This document shows, in pieces, positions 10,409 to 20,279 of a stretch of 64,000 nucleotides of DNA (positions within the stretch are counted from its first letter, which is position 1; the number at the start of each line of letters is the position of its first letter). Both the position numbers and the translations under genes were made by a program. The notes below the pieces were generated by a model. That model searched no databases, had not been told where the DNA came from, and saw nothing but the letters and a program-made list of their open reading frames with translations. This DNA comes from Ilex aquifolium (taxonomy: Eukaryota; Streptophyta; Magnoliopsida; Aquifoliales; Aquifoliaceae), in NCBI GenBank assembly GCA_951799425.1, contig OX637407.1, positions 23,504,981-23,568,980 of the forward strand, in the 5' to 3' direction.

Positions 10409-12635
10409 ATAAAAATAAAATATATCTAAAATCTATTAAAACTCTAATAATAAGGATTATCTCTAAAAAAAATATAAGTTCATTAACATATGCCGTCATA
10501 TTTATATATCTATATTGATATTTATATCTATATATATAATTCAATTTATATAATAAACAGTTCAAACGCATAATTTAAAATTAACAAAATAATAGTACAA
10601 TAACAAGGATTATCGCTAACAAAGTATAGGTTTATTAACATATGTTTAATAAACGGGTCATATTCGGGTGAGACCTATCAACCCGTTTAAATAAATTTAA
10701 TATAATAATAAATTATATATATATAAAATAATGAATGAGTAAAGAAAAAAAAAAATAAAGAAAACATTTCAAAAAAAAAAAAGCATATCAATAGTAGGAA
10801 AGTGAAGTTTTGAGCCTTGAGGCATTGAATTGCCTTTTGCCCCTTTTCTTTGAATCCCACATCGACAAGGAGTGGAGAGGGGAGACTTCAGTTGCCTATA
10901 AAAAGGGTAGTGAACTTCTCATTTTAACCAACATTTGTGGTGTGATTTTCACGTGAGCTGTTGGCTGGAATTCCTTCAATTGAGGAAAGTACAGTTGGAA
11001 GCAAATAAATGGAGTGTAAAAATTTATTAAAATAATTTTTTTTTTAATTTTTTTTAAATGGGTTAAACGAATCGTGCCGTGTTACCTGTTTATTAAATGG
11101 TTCGTGTTCGTGTTAAAATTTTTTAAAATTTTTTACCGGTTTACTCAATTATCAGTTTGACGTGATTATGATTAGAATTCGAATTTAGCTGAATTTGATT
11201 ATCAAGTATAAAGTATATATTTTTGTTTAAACTAAACTTTGCTTGAATTTTACGAATATTCAAAGTTGAAGTCAAAATTGAAATTGATTGTAAAAATAAT
11301 AAAGAATAATTAAATTATATAGTAAGTGAGAATACGCTATGCTATGAAAAAATCTGTATTTAAATTATATGGGTTAAAATACAAATTTTTAAGTTTATAT
11401 ACAACAAAAAAATTTAGAATTTAAGGTCAATTTCATGTTGGTTTAATCAACAACAAATAATATTAAACACGAAATGAACCTTAAATTGTAAATTAATATA
11501 TATTTTTGTCAGAAATTGACATTTAATTTTGTTCAATTTATATTCAACTTTGTCAAATTAATATCAAATTAATTTTTATTGTTATCAAATTAATATTAAA
11601 ATTCATTCAATCAATTTTTTGGGGGTACTAAATTATATCAATTTTTTGGGTACTAAATCAAATCTTATTTTATTTTATTAAATTTTTAATTTTTTTGGGT
11701 ACTCAAGTTGGAGAAAGGCAATTATAAAAATAATAATTTTTTTGGGATAAAATCATCACTTTACGTTAGCAATATTGAAGGAAGGGAGACAAATGGGTCT
11801 CTGTGTAATAAATTTTAAATTTTGGGGATTTCCGTGTTATTTATAAAATATCAGGGGGGTGTCTTCATAATATTGTCAAAACTCAGGGGAAGTCGGTATT
11901 TTTTTTCCTATTTTTTAATTAGATATTAATTTATTATTATTTTATCATAAAAACTTGAATTATTATATTTTTAATAAAAGCAGTTATTAATTAGAAAGGT
12001 TTGTTGGTAGCCAAAAACAAAATGTGTGAGAGTATGTTTCTGTGTATATTTATATGTGAAGGATTGAAAATTTGGTAATTAAATTTATAATTTTGTTGTG
12101 CCATTTGGGGTTGAATGGTGATAGTGGTGATAAATTCATGAGTTTTATAAATGAGTAAGATTTGGTTGATTTTATTTATCGCTTAACGATTGTGAATTTA
12201 ATTGTGTTATGTTAGTAATTTTTTTTTTTTTTTGCTTGAGATATATATTACATGGAGATAGGGTGGATTGAAAATATGGTGATTAAGTTTATAATTATAT
12301 TCTATTATTGGATTGAGTGGTGGTAAATGTGATAAATTCTTGAGTCTTATAAATGAGAAAATTTTTATTTATTACTTAAAGATTGTAAATTTCAATGGAT
12401 TATGTTAATATTTGTTTTTTTTTCGGAGGCATTTGTATATATGGTGTTGTTTTGCAGAGTTGTATATATTTTTACGACAGCTCTATTAATATGGAGGATA
12501 TGATCGGCGATATATTTCGAGTCATTTTAAAAGAAGAATTTGTATGAATATTTGGCCCATTTTTTTTGAATTTGGACAATTGTGTAAGACTTTTTTGTTT
12601 GTTATATAGTGCCTTCAGGCACGGGTAATGACTAG
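10129..12635 (+). mobile_element. Non-autonomous Helitron, 2.5-kb subfamily (copy A)
   Basis: The left end is TC-TATATAATAAAGTAG preceded by A. The right end is the palindrome GTGCCTTCAGGCAC, eight bases, then CTAG followed by T. These are the hallmarks of a Helitron: 5'-TC, 3' hairpin, CTRR end, insertion between A and T, no target duplication. The length is 2507 bp and the interior closely matches the copies at 37798 and 40320. No Rep/helicase frame exists, so it must be moved in trans. The interior also contains 'aaacgggtcatattcggg' type sequence that looks like a captured MITE. Confidence 0.93.
10854..11019 (+). promoter_or_regulatory. snRNA-type transcription unit signals inside Helitron A
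   Basis: ATCCCACATCG at 10854-10864 is an exact match to the plant snRNA upstream sequence element (RTCCCACATCG). A TATA box (TATAAAAA, 10897-10904) follows after 32 bp, close to the spacing of pol II-type plant snRNA genes. CA-N9-AGTGTAA at 11002-11019 fits the plant snRNA 3'-box (CA-N3-10-AGTNNAA). A transcript would run from about 10930 to just before 11002, roughly 70-80 nt. I do not recognise the transcript as U1, U2, U4, U5 or U6. That it is transcribed is inference. Confidence 0.5.
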
Positions 12636-12739
12636 TATTCATATATAGGTTAAGAATTTGACTAACATTAAAATTTTTCCTCTCTCTTATCTATCTATAT
12701 CCATATATAGGTTAGGTGTGTGTGTGTATATATATATAT

Positions 12740-13150
12740 ATAGTAACATTAAAAATAAAAAATAGTAACATTCAAATACAAAAAAAAGTTATCATTTGGA
12801 CACAAAAAATAATACATTTAAACACAAAAAAATAGTAACATTTAAACATAAAAAAAATTGAAACATTCAATATTAATATTTTTTAAAAATAACAACATGT
12901 TCAACAAAAATAGTAACATGCTTAATAAAAACTGTAACATACTTAACAATAATTTTCTCTCAAATTCAAAGGCAAAAAAAAGTACCATTCAAACACAAAA
13001 AATAGTAATATTCAAAAACAAAATAAATAGTAATATTGAATATTAATATTTAGTAAAATAATAGTAGTAACATGCTCAAAATAATAGTAACATGAACAGT
13101 AACATACTCAACAAAAGCAGTAACATAATAAAAAAAATAGTAACATGAAT
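12740..13150 (+). repeat. Degenerate short tandem array ('agtaacat..aaacacaaaaaa')
   Basis: About fifteen imperfect repeats of 'agtaacatt-caaacacaaaaaa' type, 20-30 bp each, lie in the right part of the Mutator-like host element. They give only spurious Asn/Lys-rich frames. Confidence 0.7.
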
Positions 13151-13154
13151 TTGA

Positions 13155-13156
<2 letters not shown>

Positions 13157-13205
<49 letters not shown>
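13157..13205. repeat. (TA)n(GA)n compound microsatellite
   Basis: A (TA) run is followed directly by a (GA) run of about 12 units, inside the right half of the Mutator-like host. Confidence 0.85.
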
Positions 13206-13209
<4 letters not shown>

Positions 13210-13789
13210 AATTTGAATTTTAAATTTATGATGAAGATTTTATTAATATATTTTAATTGACTTTGAATTAAGGGATAACAATTTCCAAAATAGGAAATTA
13301 ATTTAACTTCCTTTCAAGGAAGGGTATTTTTGAGATAAAAAAAAAAGTGGACTTAAGTCATTACATATAATTTTAAACATGGACTTAGCCCCTTATAAGT
13401 TTCCTTGTAGGACTTATCTCCAAACAAGTACATCTAGGAGGACTCACTTCCAATTTTCACAAAACTTAATTAATGTGGCCTTAATTCTATAATAAGAACA
13501 TAAGTTTTTGTTTTTAGTTTTACTTTTAATTCACAAGCGATACCTAAATCAACATATACTATATCCAGTGGCCGGATTTGTGCTGGGGGTAGTTGCCCCC
13601 AATGCAATCCTGAATTTTTTTGGATATATTCAATATTTTAAAATTTTTAAGATTTTTTAAAATTTGCCCCCATTAAAATATTTGTACAGATTTGTGAGTG
13701 CCTTTATATTTGAACAATACTTTTGAGAACTAAAAAAATTGACTTCAAAATATATTAAATGATGTAGTTCTAACGAAGAAGTCCAATAG

Positions 13790-13890
13790 TTGTAATTAGA
13801 ATAACGGTATGTCTACTATACCAAATAAATATAATTAGAATAACGGTATGTCTACTATACCAAATAAATATAATTAGAATAACGATTAGT
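13790..13890 (+). repeat. 39-bp tandem repeat, about 2.5 copies
   Basis: The unit 'taattagaataacggtatgt' plus 'ctactataccaaataaata' occurs twice with near identity and a third time partly degraded ('aacgattagtctagggtacc'). Confidence 0.8.
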
Positions 13891-13904
13891 CTAGGGTACC
13901 AAAA

Positions 13905-14160
13905 ATAATTTTTTTTGGTACTGTTTTGAAACTTTAAAGATCAAGTTACAACTCTTAATAAATAAAGTGTAACTCTTTTGAGTTGTTCGTGATCGATTAT
14001 AAATATTGTGAAGGATATAAGATGTTATGATCGATCACAAAATTGATCGATCACAAAATACATTTTAAAAAACTTTACTTTTGAAATATATTTTTCGTAA
14101 TCGATCATAAAATTTGAATTATAATTTGATTCTAAAAAGTTATAACTTATCCATATATAT
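13905..14160. repeat. Dispersed repeat with TGATCGATCA motifs
   Basis: AT-rich sequence with several 'gatcgatcac' palindromes and 'aagttacaact' words, shared with 9130-9310 and 36880-37330. It is likely a degenerate MITE family. I could not define ends. Confidence 0.45.
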
Positions 14161-14655
14161 ATTGTTGCATATTTTGTTATTGTATCTCCTTTGATGTCGT
14201 AGACTTACCCTTAGAATAGTAATATTGGACCCTTTTATCTGTCACACCATTATGTCACTAAATGTGATTACTAATTAGAATTTGATCAACAAATTAGAAA
14301 TTCAGAGGCTGAGAGAATATATGAACGCACGGTGCGGAAAACATAAATTTTCTCAATTTGCTGTGTTTGTCATGAATTTCATATGAAACTGCATTTCTAT
14401 ATTTAAATTTTAAAATTAAGAGCAATGAATTAAATTATTTTTGATTGACTTTTTGAAATTCAAGTTTATGTGTTTTGTGATGGATTAAATTTTATTTCAC
14501 ATCGTGCTAACTAAATATTTCCTTTATAATTCATTGAGCATATTTAAAATTTAGTTGTGTTATAAATTATATTTGAAATAACATATTTCAATTTATTAAT
14601 TTTTTAATATTAACAAATCAGTATATTTGTGATAAATTAAATAATTTTAATATTA

Positions 14656-15886
14656 TCTATATAATAAAGTAGCTAGATTGTTTGTCTTGAGCTTTTCGCG
14701 GCTCAGATCGTTTGAGAAATATTGATCCGACGATTCTAATTGGACTTCCATCCTTTTAAAACTCTAACACTCTCATCTTTCATATAACTCCCTCTCTCCA
14801 TCTCCATCTCATATACGCAGCTCTCTCTCTATTTTATATCTCTTTTAAATAAAAAAATAACAACGACTAATAAAAAAAATAAGTGAAACTAATTGCACCA
14901 AAAAATATTCACAACCAACTATAAATTTTTTTTCTCAAGTTGTAGACATTCAAACTCAAGCTAATTACCAATAAAAAAAATAATAACATAGCCAAATATT
15001 TGAGTAATTTTATAGAATGAGAAAATATTTGAATGCTAAATTTTTTTTCCAGATTGTAGACATTCAAAGCCAAGCTAATCACCAATAAAAAAAACAAGTG
15101 AAACTAATTGCACCAAAAAAACAAAAAAATCCAAAAAATATTCAAAACCAACTATAAAATTTTTTTCTCAAGTTGTAGACATTCAAACTCAAGCTAATTA
15201 CCAATAAAAAAAAATAATAACATAGCCAAATATTTGAGTAATTTTATAGAATGAGAAAATATTTGAATGCTAAAAAAAAAATTCAGATTGTGGACATTCA
15301 AAGTTAAGCTAATCACCAATAAAAAAACAAGTGAAACCAATTGCACCAAAAAAACAAAAAAAAATTCAAAGCCAAGTAATCACCAAAAAAAAAAAACAAG
15401 TGAAACCAATTGCACCAAAAAACAAAAAAATGCAAAGTCAAGCTAATCACCAATAAAAAAATAACAAGTGATACCAATTACACCAAAAAAATAAAAAAAT
15501 TTAAAGCCAAGCTAATCAACAATAAAAAAAATAACAAGTGATTAAGTTTATAATTATGTTGTGTTATTAGGTTGAATGATGATAAATTTATGTCTTATAA
15601 ATGAGTAAGATTTTATTTATTGTTCAAAAGTTGTAAATTTTATTAAGTTCTGTTAGTATTTGTTTTTTTTTCAAAGTATTTGTATATGTGATGTTATTTT
15701 GGGGAGTTTTTTTATACATTTTTGTGATAGTTCTATTAATATGGAGAATATGATCGACAGCATATTTAAGGTCATTTTAAAAGAATTGATATGAATGTTT
15801 TTGAGCCATTTTCTTTTTCAAGCTGGACAATTACTTGCAATTTTTTTGTGTGTTATTTAGTACCTGCAGGTATGGGCAATGACTAG
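14656..15886 (+). mobile_element. Non-autonomous Helitron, 1.2-kb subfamily (copy B)
   Basis: The left end TCTATATAATAAAGTAGCTAG and the following 'gagcttttcgcggctcagatcg' match the 2.5-kb Helitrons. The right end has the 12-base palindrome TACCTGCAGGTA, then ten bases and CTAG before T. The last 350 bp ('gttgaatgatgataaattta', 'tatggagaatatgatcgac') are diverged relatives of the 2.5-kb subfamily, but the middle is a different, tandemly repeated sequence. No coding capacity. Confidence 0.88.
14880..15540 (+). repeat. Internal tandem repeats of Helitron B
   Basis: Two long units of about 210 bp ('aagtgaaactaattgcacca', 'gttgtagacattcaaactcaag', 'catagccaaatatttgagta') are followed by four or more short units ('aagccaagctaatcaccaat' plus an A-run). 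They form the whole middle of the Helitron. Confidence 0.8.
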
Positions 15887-16019
15887 TAATTTAATATAAT
15901 AACTAGTCATAGTTTGCCCCTACTGTACATAAATCGTGATTATGCTCATGACTATTTCTCAGTTTCATTTAGAGGTGTGGGGTTAATTCTCGTGGATGAC
16001 TTCAAGGTAATTTTAAAAT

Positions 16020-16174
16020 TAGTAATGTTATACTTACTAAGTTTTTTATCAAATTTTTCATCCCAAGTGATATGACACAATCTCCATCATTAAATATTAA
16101 TAAGACTCACTTATTTGATGATAAAAAATGTATCACATCACGTAAGAAGAAAACTTAGTCAACATAGCAATGTA
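16020..16174. mobile_element. Short inverted-repeat MITE
   Basis: Left 'agtaatgttatacttactaag' pairs with right 'gttacattgctatgttgact' read on the other strand. The interior has 'ataagactcacttattt'. The same family lies at 62763-62930. Non-coding. Confidence 0.6.
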
Positions 16175-16479
16175 ACTAAGTTTATCTAAGAATATAAGCC
16201 AACTTTGATACCATGGGATTCATGATGCTTCTTGTAACTAAGTTTATCTAATCAAAGTTTTTCAAAGTGGAAGAAACTTTATTTGGAGTGTGAAGTTTAG
16301 ATTACTGTTGAGAATTTAAGGACTAAGATCTAGTGCCAGATTGGCCCAAGAATACTTGAGGCCCTAGGCAAATTTTTTAGATGGGTCTAAAATTATTTTT
16401 AGATGAATATTTATTTATTTTTATTTTTAAAAAAGATATAAATTTTAAATTTATATCTTTTAGTAGGTATATATATATA

Positions 16480-17468
16480 CTAGTTATTGTCTGTGCCTGA
16501 AGGTACAAAATAATAATAAAAAATGGTCAACAATAAATATATTTGTATTCACATTTAAAATCAAATCACAAATATAGATGAGAGAGAAATGAGTTTAAAC
16601 ACAAGTTATAGTGGGAGTGAGCGATAGTAGTGACGGTGGCGACGATGACGATGGCGGTGGTGGTGGCAGTGGTGATGGTCGTTAGGGTTGATGGTGAGGT
16701 GATAATGGTAGTGGTGGTAGGGGTGATGGTTGGACAGTGACGGTGGTTGTGGGGTGGATGTGATAGTGGTGGTGGTGATGGTAGTGGTGGTGGTAGTGGG
16801 GATGGTGGTGGTCGGGCACTAGGGGTGGTGGGGTGACGACAATAGTAATGACGACAGTGGTGATAGTAAAGGGCAGTGGTGATTATTGTGGCAGAGGTGG
16901 TGGTGGAATGGAGACGACGGTGGTAGGAAAGTGGCAGTGATGGTAGGGTGGTGGTGGGGTGGAGGTGACGGTGGTGGTGGTGAGGTGGCAACAATGGTGA
17001 TGATGGGGAATGATATAGTGACGACAACGATGGTGGTGGTAAAAGGCGGGGTGGTGATGGTGGTGGTGAGGTGGGTGGGGTAGTGGTGGTGGGGTGACGA
17101 CGGTGGAGGTGATAGTGGTAGTGGTGATGATGGTGGGGTGGGGTGGCAGTGGTGGTGGTAATGGTAATGGTGGTGGAGGTGGTGATGGTGATGATAGTGG
17201 TGATGGTAGTAGTGATGGTGGTGAGGTGATTCCAAACACTACTTTTTTTTTTAAGTATTTATGAAAAATTATAAATATTAAAAGCACTTTTAAAAAATCA
17301 CATCAAACACACTCTTAGAGACCTATTTTCCCTATTAAATTTGAAGTGTTAATATTAGTAGTTGAATTAACTTTAAAATAAAATTGAAAGAGATTTCAAT
17401 CGCGAATAATAAAAATTATTTTGTTTATCTTTTGAAATTTGAATTGTATTGTACTTTATTATATATAT
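16480..17468 (-). mobile_element. Non-autonomous Helitron, (CCACCA)-bearing subfamily (copy C), minus strand
   Basis: Read on the minus strand, the element begins near 17468 with TATATAATAAAGTA (the terminal TC is lost). It continues 'caattcaaatttcaaaagat' and 'ttattcgcgattgaaatc' as in copy D (43164), and ends with GTGCCTGAAGGTAC-type palindrome sequence and CTAG at 16483-16480 followed by T. Between the ends is a 600-bp CCA/CCT-rich microsatellite. Frames of His/Pro/Thr composition in it are spurious. Confidence 0.8.
16612..17232. repeat. GGT/GAT-rich imperfect microsatellite, 0.6 kb
   Basis: The plus strand is almost only G, T and A in GGT, GAT and GTG triplets with very few C. Copy D has the same kind of tract, C-rich on its own plus strand, but only about 150 bp long. 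So the tract is part of the Helitron and has expanded here. Confidence 0.9.
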
Positions 17469-18054
17469 ATTTAAAGTGAAAAACAATTTGCAAACAAACA
17501 TGTTATGTAACTAATTATATTAAAATCAACTTAACTCAAAAATTATAGTTTAAAAAAATAAAACTGAATAAATAGATCATAGTTATTATAAATTTATATA
17601 AAATAAGAGCATAAAGTCTTGAAATTTTTATACAATAATATGATGTGATCTTTCTTCTTTTTTTTTTTTTTTTGGAATGGATATATATTTATAATTTAAA
17701 GATAAATATTTTAAAAATCTTTTGACCATTTTACAAAACATCTTATTTTTTTATTTTATTAAAAATTATTAGTATAATTTTTTGAAATATACGTGAACAC
17801 AACCCTAAAGAAATGGGTGTCCTACGCGACTACCTCACTTGCCTAAGGGTAGGGCCAGCACTTGTGTCATCGTCAACCTAATGAGACCTCGAAATTGCAC
17901 CCCACTACTTATCCCCCGGCCCCCAAAAAATTAAAAAACAAAGAAAAGAAAAGATAAAAGTCACGTGGAGCATTTGAGTGCATAAGACCTATTCAATTGC
18001 CTTTAAGCTAATATCGGTGTTCAAGGTCCATCTTATATTTTGCACTATCAATTG

Positions 18055-18798
18055 TGATGATGCACAAAATCAATTATGTATAATTAAATTAATTGTGTGT
18101 GTGGTATAAAATAATTAATGAGATAATTAATAATAATAGTCAAAGATTTGGTGGTTGAGTCTGAGTGACTTAACCACTAAAGACAACAACGGTGGCCAAA
18201 AAATTCTATTAATAAGAGAGTACAAGGTAACAAGAGAAAGAGAAAGAGAAAGAGAAAGAGCAAGAGTACGCTCAAGGTGTGTCTGCTCGCTGTACAAGGA
18301 GTTCACAATTTGTAAGCATAGAACCCTAACTGAGGTGGTGATGTGAAGGTCAATCGACTAATTTATTGGGGATGATAGTTACAATTGGGGATAGACACTA
18401 TTTTGGAGTAATGGCTATCGCAATGATTACTCTCCCACATGCGCTGACTTTCCCTGAACTCTTGTAACAAGAGATCGAGAGAGAAAGAAGAAGAGTACGC
18501 TCAAGGTGTGTCAGCCCGTTGTGTAAGGAGTTTACAATGTATATGCATAGAGTCCTAACTGAGGCGGTGACGTTAAGGTCAATCTACTAATTTATAGGGG
18601 ATGATAACTATAATTGGAGATAGACACTATCTTGGAGTAATAACTATCGCGATGATTGCTCTCTCACATGCGCTGACTTTCCCTGAACTCTTGAGCTTTG
18701 AGCTGAACTGCAAATCATAAGTTAAGTTTGACCTGTCTTTTGATGATTTAAGTCCAACTCGTGAACTGAGTCAGGCCTAATTGGATATGAGATTGTCA
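18055..18798 (+). mobile_element. Degenerate LTR with adjacent tRNA-Met-type primer site
   Basis: The segment begins TGATGATGCACAAAAT, as do the LTRs at 51031 and 58656, and ends GATTGTCA. It is followed by AAC and TGGTATCATAGT, close to the usual plant primer binding site for initiator tRNA-Met (TGGTATCAGAGC). A polypurine run and 'gtgacttaaccact..ggtggcc' inside also echo the retroelement LTR. No internal coding region follows, so this is a truncated copy. Confidence 0.5.
18225..18700 (+). repeat. 240-bp tandem duplication within the LTR
   Basis: Two units start 'gtaacaagag' (18227 and 18466). Both contain 'agtacgctcaaggtgtgtc' and 'gatagacactat' and end 'gctgactttccctgaactct'. They are clearly diverged from each other. 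Confidence 0.8.
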
Positions 18799-18819
18799 AA
18801 CTGGTATCATAGTAAAGAT

Positions 18820-19290
18820 ACATTGGGTATATGTTGGGTCTGTCAATCATGTCGGGTTAAGCGGGTTCGTTTAAAAAATCATTCAACCCGTACACGATTC
18901 ATTTAATTAAATGGGTGAAAATCTACAAACTAAACACGACTATTTTATTAAATGGGTTATCAGATACGACTTGGTTAACCCGTTTAATAATTTATTGTTA
19001 TTATAATAAAAAATAATTATTAAACTTTTAAAATTAATTTATTAATTAAACTGAATATATTATTCTAACTAAAAAAAAGTTGAATAATTATTAATTTATT
19101 ATGACATTAATTTGGGTATATGCATGATAAACGAGTTGACATTTTTAATCCTAAAACAACCCGTTTTATTAAATGAGTTTAACGAGTCTACCCATTTACC
19201 ACGCGCATCCATTAAAACCTTACCTAAACCATCTAACTCCGTATCGATTTGTATCCGTTAATCATATCGTGCCACATTTTAACATTCATG
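18820..19290. mobile_element. MITE-like repeat with 'aacccgttta' motifs
   Basis: Sequence rich in 'gggttaagcgggttcgttt', 'aaatgggttatcagatacgact' and their complements at both ends ('cgtatcgatttgtatccgttaatcatatcgtgcc'). This wording is common in plant hAT-like MITEs. Similar words occur inside the 2.5-kb Helitrons. Ends are not resolved. Confidence 0.4.
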
Positions 19291-19629
19291 TGTAAACCTA
19301 AGCATTTTGCAAGGCAAATGAAATCTTGGTCCTATTCTCAATGGGCAACTATAATGGACTGTCCATTGGACTCTGCAACTTAGCCAATCTATATGATGAT
19401 CAGCCCACCGTAAGAGTATCTATACCAGTGCCAACTATTTAATTGCATAATCTTGAGTTTTATGTGTGAGAATTTTATATCGAAATAGAAAAAAAATTAA
19501 AATTGTAAAGTCCACAAAAGAAGTAACTAAAAAAATATTGTTTAACTTTGTTGATGTATCTCAAGTTTAATCCATATATATGTAAAATTTATTTCATAAT
19601 GGTAAATTTAACATGGTTTATGTTGGGAA

Positions 19630-20105
19630 TAGGCGTATCAATGGATCGAATTTTGATTCGAAACCGAATTTCGGTTAACTGGATATGAATTGATATTTTT
19701 TTAATGGATCAAATTTTGATTCGAAACCGAATTTCGGTTAACTGCATATGGATTGATATTTTTTACGGATTATTTGAATTCGATATCTTATAATTAACGG
19801 ATATGAATTTGGATATACTTATATTTGATCCAATTATGATCCGATTCGAAAAATATATATATATTTTTTATGAATATTAAAAAAATTAAGTGATTATTTT
19901 AAAAAAAAATTGTTAAAATTTAGATATAATTTGTTAAAATTTAATTAACTTAAGTTATTCGGATCAAATTGTTAACATATTTAGATATAGACTAAGAAAA
20001 TAAAATCTTCAAATTATTGGATTGAATTCAAATTAGATTTTTAAAGTTGGATTTGGATTTAAATTAGTCAAAATTCAATATAAACTCGATCCGTTGACGG
20101 ACCTA
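19630..20105. mobile_element. hAT-like MITE just upstream of the nucleotidylyltransferase gene
   Basis: Left TAGGCGTATCAATGGATCG pairs with right TAGGTCCGTCAACGGATCG read on the minus strand. A 63-bp piece near the left end is tandemly duplicated (19642 and 19705, 'gattcgaaaccgaatttcgg'). The right end is only 175 bp from the ATG of the next gene, so the MITE is part of its proximal promoter. Confidence 0.65.
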
Positions 20106-20279
20106 CCAAAAAGAGATTCCTCTTTAATATACCCAAAAAAAAAAAATAAAGGCCGAATGCAACGTCGTCGTTTGATAAATTACCGAGAGTTAGTGAGAGC
20201 AAGAGTGTGTGTACGCGTGAGAGAGAGAGAGAGAGAGAGCGACGACGACGAATCTGTGATCTTATACGCGAAGTAGGCG
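20106..20279 (+). promoter_or_regulatory. Proximal promoter and 5' leader of the nucleotidylyltransferase gene
   Basis: This 174-bp interval has an A-run, a (GA)n run at 20219-20239 and 'cgacgacgacg'. An upstream ATG at 20157 opens a frame that closes at 20274-20276, immediately before the main ATG (20280), and could reduce initiation. No firm TATA box. Confidence 0.4.

Larger units (their letters stand above)
9926..13460. mobile_element. Mutator-like TIR element hosting a nested Helitron
   Basis: A perfect 9-bp direct repeat, AAAACTTAA, flanks the element (9917-9925 and 13461-13469). The ends are imperfect inverted repeats: GGGAAATTTGG at the left, GTGAAAATTGG at the right read inward, then the shared theme 'acttgt.tgga..taagtcc..caaggaaa'. 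The 9-bp duplication and long TIRs point to a Mutator-like family. Without the 2.5-kb Helitron (10129-12635) the host is about 1.0 kb and non-coding, so it is non-autonomous. Confidence 0.82.
16332..17862. mobile_element. Degenerate TIR element hosting a Helitron
   Basis: The left end AGTGCCAGATTGGCCC with 'gaggccctaggcaaa' pairs loosely with the right end, which reads AAGTGCTGGCCCTACCCTTAGGCA on the minus strand. The pair encloses Helitron C. Without the Helitron about 540 bp remain. No target duplication is visible, so the class is uncertain. Confidence 0.4.

Noticed and set aside
10927..11000. The predicted small RNA in the Helitrons as a known U snRNA
   Set aside because: No start, Sm-site or stem sequence of U1, U2, U4, U5 or U6 was recognised, so no RNA gene identity is assigned; only the regulatory signals are annotated.
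13565..15930. Possible outer TIR element around Helitron B ('gctgggggtagttgccccc' and 'tagtttgcccctactgtac')
   Set aside because: The end similarity is short and no target duplication is visible, so I could not support it as an element.
16566..17287. His/Pro/Thr-rich frames of 134-153 codons on the minus strand
   Set aside because: They are three frames of the same GGT/GAT microsatellite within a Helitron, with no conserved domain.
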